A model generated the notes under the pieces. That model searched no databases and was not told the DNA's origin. It saw only the letters and a list, made by a program, of their open reading frames with translations. 10,008 nucleotides of DNA. It comes from Euperipatoides rowelli. Its lineage: Eukaryota > Onychophora > Udeonychophora > Euonychophora > Peripatopsidae. A program made the position numbers and the translations under genes. Shown one piece after another: positions 7,620-10,008 of this stretch. How positions within the stretch are numbered: the stretch's first letter is position 1; every line of letters starts with the position of its first letter. The stretch lies in the NCBI GenBank assembly GCA_003024985.2, contig PXIH01S0057202.1. One strand, given 5' to 3'.

Positions 7620-7990
7620 TTTTAGATTAAGAACTATTGATCATTCCTTCATATAATTTTTTCAGAAATAATAAAAATTAAATTTCTTATTGAATTTTGT
7701 ATAGCATAATGGATCCTACATAGAATTGTAACTGTTTCTTCAAGTCTCATTGATATTTAGCCTTAGAGCTTATATTATAGAGACTATTAGTGAAGATTAT
7801 TATATTTTAATGTGTTGTAGTTTATTATTATTTGAAATCTAAATGATTAAATGTGATAAATATATTTTTTAAATTTTAGAAAGGAAACAAACTAGAGGAA
7901 AACCGTGGTAATATGATTTACACATATGCTAAGAAAATCACAATTTATTTCTGTTTAAAAACACTCTTACTTTTCAATGACTATTTATAT
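7620..7990. other. AT-rich spacer
   Basis: No gene is seen. It contains a variant of the clustered motif, CATAATGGATCCTACA (7705-7720). On the minus strand, AATAAA (complement of 7944-7949) lies about 46 bp beyond the stop of the candidate exon at 7995-8089. Confidence 0.5.
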
Positions 7991-7994
7991 TAGC

Positions 7995-8089
7995 CTAAAA
8001 TTTCATTATGAAATTGGTAAAGCACTCTGTCTCATTGATTATTAAGTCAGGTGTTAGCCAAATTTCAACTCTGTTCAAAAGAAAGGCAT
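7995..8089 (-). CDS. Candidate terminal exon, unrecognised protein
   Basis: Reading the minus strand, a strong acceptor (CTTTATTTCAG) ends at 8090. The following 95 bp are open for 31 codons in one frame, starting with the last two bases of a split codon and ending in TAG at 7997-7995. The predicted peptide begins DAFLLNRVEIWLTPD. It joins in phase to the candidate exon at 8185-8274 across a 95-bp gap with GT and AG ends. An AATAAA string lies about 46 bp past the stop. No domain is recognised. Short open stretches and AATAAA strings are common by chance in DNA this AT-rich, so this is a hypothesis, not a gene call. Confidence 0.25.
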
Positions 8090-8184
8090 CTGAAATAAAG
8101 ACTTGATAACATACTTCTCAATCGCAACTACAGGTGGCACACAGCTGCATTTTTGAAGGACCAAGTTTTTAATGTTAAATTAAC

Positions 8185-8274
8185 CTGGACGATAAAAGTT
8201 CCAGGCTGAATGTATTTCTTCCTTAACATCGAGGGAGGCTGCAACAATTGTGCTTCTGAATGAATAAGTGATGG
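8185..8274 (-). CDS. Candidate internal exon (90 bp), unrecognised protein
   Basis: On the minus strand, acceptor TGGTTCTTTCAG ends at 8275 and donor CCAG/GTTAAT starts the next intron at 8184. Both are good metazoan splice-site strings. The 90 bp are open in two frames. The frame that joins in phase to 7995-8089 reads ITYSFRSTIVAAS then LDVKEEIHSAW; the other reads PSLIHSEAQLLQ and would stop soon after the junction. The segment has a more even base composition than its surroundings. No matching upstream exon ends in the required phase 1: the open stretch at 8618-8698 ends in phase 2. I recognise no family. It could equally be a pseudogene remnant or chance. Confidence 0.3.
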
Positions 8275-8617
8275 CTGAAAGAACCAGTTACATTTTGAGT
8301 ACAGTTTTCAGTTAGTTCATCATCATACAATATGTCAGATTAAATATCGCTAGGTATATCACAGGCGCTTGTTACTCAAAAGAATCGTTTTGGGGTCAGG
8401 TCAATGATTTTAAACTCAGATTTAGAAGGACCTGCCAAAATTCAAGTTTCATCAAATTTCTTTAAGTAGTACTTTACAGATTCCTACATTCTCGTGACCA
8501 TTTTTTCATCATTTAAAAAGTATTCTTTCTGTAGTTTCTTTGACGTCTGTTTTTTTATTCACATGTAAGATCCGAGTCTTTTTGAGTGCAGAGATAAAAA
8601 TCATGAGCTGTACTCAC

Positions 8618-8698
8618 TTCCCTTGCTCTAGTTTAACAATCATCCATACATTTCTCTTAACCAGTCCACCAATGGTATCTACTGCAACTTTACCAAGT
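8618..8698 (-). CDS. Candidate exon or coding relic, unrecognised protein
   Basis: The minus strand is open through here (and upstream to about 8790) in a single frame, reading LGKVAVDTIGGLVKRNVW and ending near LEQG. A donor-like GAA/GTGAGTA lies at 8618/8617; if unspliced, the frame stops at TGA (8616-8614). A possible acceptor (TTCTTATAACTGTTCCGAG) ends at 8699 but is weak. The peptide looks more protein-like than most of the window, with mixed hydrophobic and charged residues. Its phase does not fit 8185-8274, so an unseen exon would be needed. The 74-codon plus-strand frame at 8540-8764 overlaps and is less convincing. Confidence 0.22.
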
Positions 8699-8789
8699 CT
8701 CGGAACAGTTATAAGAAAATATGCATATTTTGTCAAGATTTTGATATATGTGTTTAATGCATGATATAATAGTTTTCAAGAAATTCAGG

Positions 8790-9639
8790 TTGATACTTAC
8801 AACAATTTATGATCTCACTTACTCGTTTTCAAGCCAGATGGGTAATTCATCTGTAAATTTGTTACAAATAAAGTACTACAATAGGCCTATAAACATTGAA
8901 AATTTGATAAAAAATTACAACTAAACTATTTATCGATACCAACTAAATAAAATGAGTAGGTTGTAGCGGATACTACTCAACTGAAAAATGTGTATATGGT
9001 AAAATAAGCTTATAGCCTAAGCCTTGAAATTTTATACAAAATAGTTATGGTAACTTATAACAAACTTGTTTGTACAAAAATATAAACAGCACTCATTAGC
9101 ATTTAAAATATAAAATAAATGGTATGTGACATCCACTACAATATAGAATCCGTTCATTCTATTATGCTTTTAAATGATTTTAAAAATGCAAAAAATATAT
9201 ACAGTAAGGTTACAACTGGAATATTATTTCTAAGAGATGTGGTATTGTTTCTAACAGTACGGTTCTTAAAATTATATATTCAATAAAATAAATTTTTATG
9301 TAATGGATGCTACATTGGGTAGACTATTTTCAAATTAATTTATACATGATTTAGTACAGATATTGAAAATTTAATAAAATTAACAAACAGTTGAGCAAAC
9401 TATAATGTTTCTGCCATGATGCTCTAGAAGAAAAATGGCTGCTGTCAGCTGATCAGATCACCTATACAAACTAATACCAGTCTTGGGGACAAAGTAAGCT
9501 ACTAATATTTTAAGACACCTAAAAATACTTTTAGGTCAGATTCCATTATCTTCCCACCAATATAGCTCATGGTAGTAGCCTAAGTTGAAGTTATCTAGAT
9601 CGGCGCTCAGCAAAATATTATTTCACCTCTATATTATCC
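8790..9639. other. AT-rich spacer with short repeats
   Basis: No gene is supported. It holds motif copies at 8962, 9131 and 9299, and a direct repeat of ATTGAAAATTTRATAAAA at 8894-8911 and 9362-9379. It also has a small palindrome ACAAAC/GTTTGT at 9060-9073. Confidence 0.5.
8962..9140. mobile_element. Possible 179-bp mini inverted-repeat element
   Basis: TGTAGCGGAT opens the segment and the reverse complement of its last ten bases is TGTAGTGGAT (9 of 10 identical). The next bases differ mostly by transitions. The interior is AT-rich and non-coding. No target duplication was identified. The call rests on short ends and on the wider clustering of the same motif. Confidence 0.35.
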
Positions 9640-9674
9640 TAGGGTTCAGAGTTACAGTAAGGTTAGGACTGTAA
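9640..9674 (+). repeat. 35-bp dispersed repeat (pairs with 4181-4215)
   Basis: TAGGGTTCAGAGTTACAG continues into TAAGGTTAGGACTGTAA. It matches 4181-4215 at 31 of 35 positions. Confidence 0.75.
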
Positions 9675-10008
9675 ATAAATCTACTAAAATTGACCAGAAA
9701 AAATACTAATTCCACAAGCTACTACGTTTTAGTTTAGCACGACTCCTAATGTTAATTATGTTGGTGGCATATAACAGAACCTGACCCACTTTTATCTATT
9801 AAAATTGGGAAAAACTAATTAAAGAGATAATTAGCCCTCTAGGATTGAGAGATGAGGATTGATCATTTGTTGTTGATAAAAGGATTAGAGACTGTGGTAT
9901 CAGGTCTTTGTATTGCGCTTGTGCACGTGCGTGTTTCATAACCTGGTAACAATTATGTAGATACAGTATATATATATATATCTTATTTAGTTGTTGAATT
10001 TCCTTTCC
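9675..10008. other. AT-rich spacer
   Basis: I see nothing here beyond a terminal TA microsatellite. Confidence 0.5.
9967..9981 (+). repeat. TA dinucleotide microsatellite
   Basis: Fifteen bases of alternating T and A. Confidence 0.9.

Noticed and set aside
8015-8060. A string resembling part of a tRNA or tRNA-derived SINE (TAAAGCACTCTGTCTCATTG)
   Set aside because: There is no acceptable B box and no cloverleaf pairing that I could draw; the resemblance is superficial.
8390-8445. A minus-strand stretch after an acceptor-like TTTTGGCAG, reading PSKSEFKIIDLTPKRFF then stop
   Set aside because: Only one frame is open, it ends in a stop without a donor, and its phase fits neither neighbouring candidate exon. 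It is too short to support.
8540-8764. A 74-codon plus-strand open frame
   Set aside because: It lies opposite the better minus-strand candidate, has a low-complexity start and shows no motif.

Overview
The window looks like non-coding, repeat-rich DNA from an animal nuclear genome. It is very AT-rich (roughly 70% by eye, not counted) and CpG-poor outside a few islands. It contains microsatellites, long A/T runs and several non-autonomous DNA transposons, and it has no bacterial gene organisation. No open reading frame is longer than about 80 codons and none is convincing as an intact gene. I see no rRNA, tRNA, CRISPR array, plasmid, phage or virus. The host is probably an invertebrate or other non-mammalian animal; the sequence does not let me name it.

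Layout, left to right. (1) Positions 1-1540 hold an old satellite. Regular 33-bp units (1-226) pass into a decayed composite of about 150 bp. The satellite is split at about 555-1313 by an inserted element with hAT-like ends, and an exact 6-bp target repeat (AACAGG) abuts both ends. (2) Positions 1830-2386 are a 557-bp inverted-repeat transposon without coding capacity. Each of its GC-rich ends is itself bounded by inverted copies of the terminal motif. (3) Positions 2452-2654 are a 203-bp hAT-type miniature element with a perfect 8-bp target duplication (TATGTAAA), the best-supported mobile element here. (4) Positions 2761-3170 and 6277-6702 are two diverged direct copies of one dispersed repeat of about 420 bp. 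(5) Positions 3171-5800 are mainly AT-rich spacer with microsatellites and a 35-bp sequence that returns at 9640. (6) Positions 5810-6072 are a second hAT-like miniature element with a 7/8 target duplication. (7) Positions 6860-7575 are a foldback with arms of about 140 bp. (8) Around 7995-8700, on the minus strand, splice-site-bounded open stretches could be exons of an unrecognised gene, but reading phase does not link all of them. (9) Positions 8790-10008 are AT-rich spacer with short repeats.

The most unusual signal is a local cluster of the motif TGTARYGGAT. I find six exact copies on both strands between 6677 and 9308 and none elsewhere, although about 0.1 would be expected by chance in 10 kb. 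It probably marks the ends of an undescribed family of small inverted-repeat elements. No genes here work together as a system; the interest lies in the mobile-element structure.
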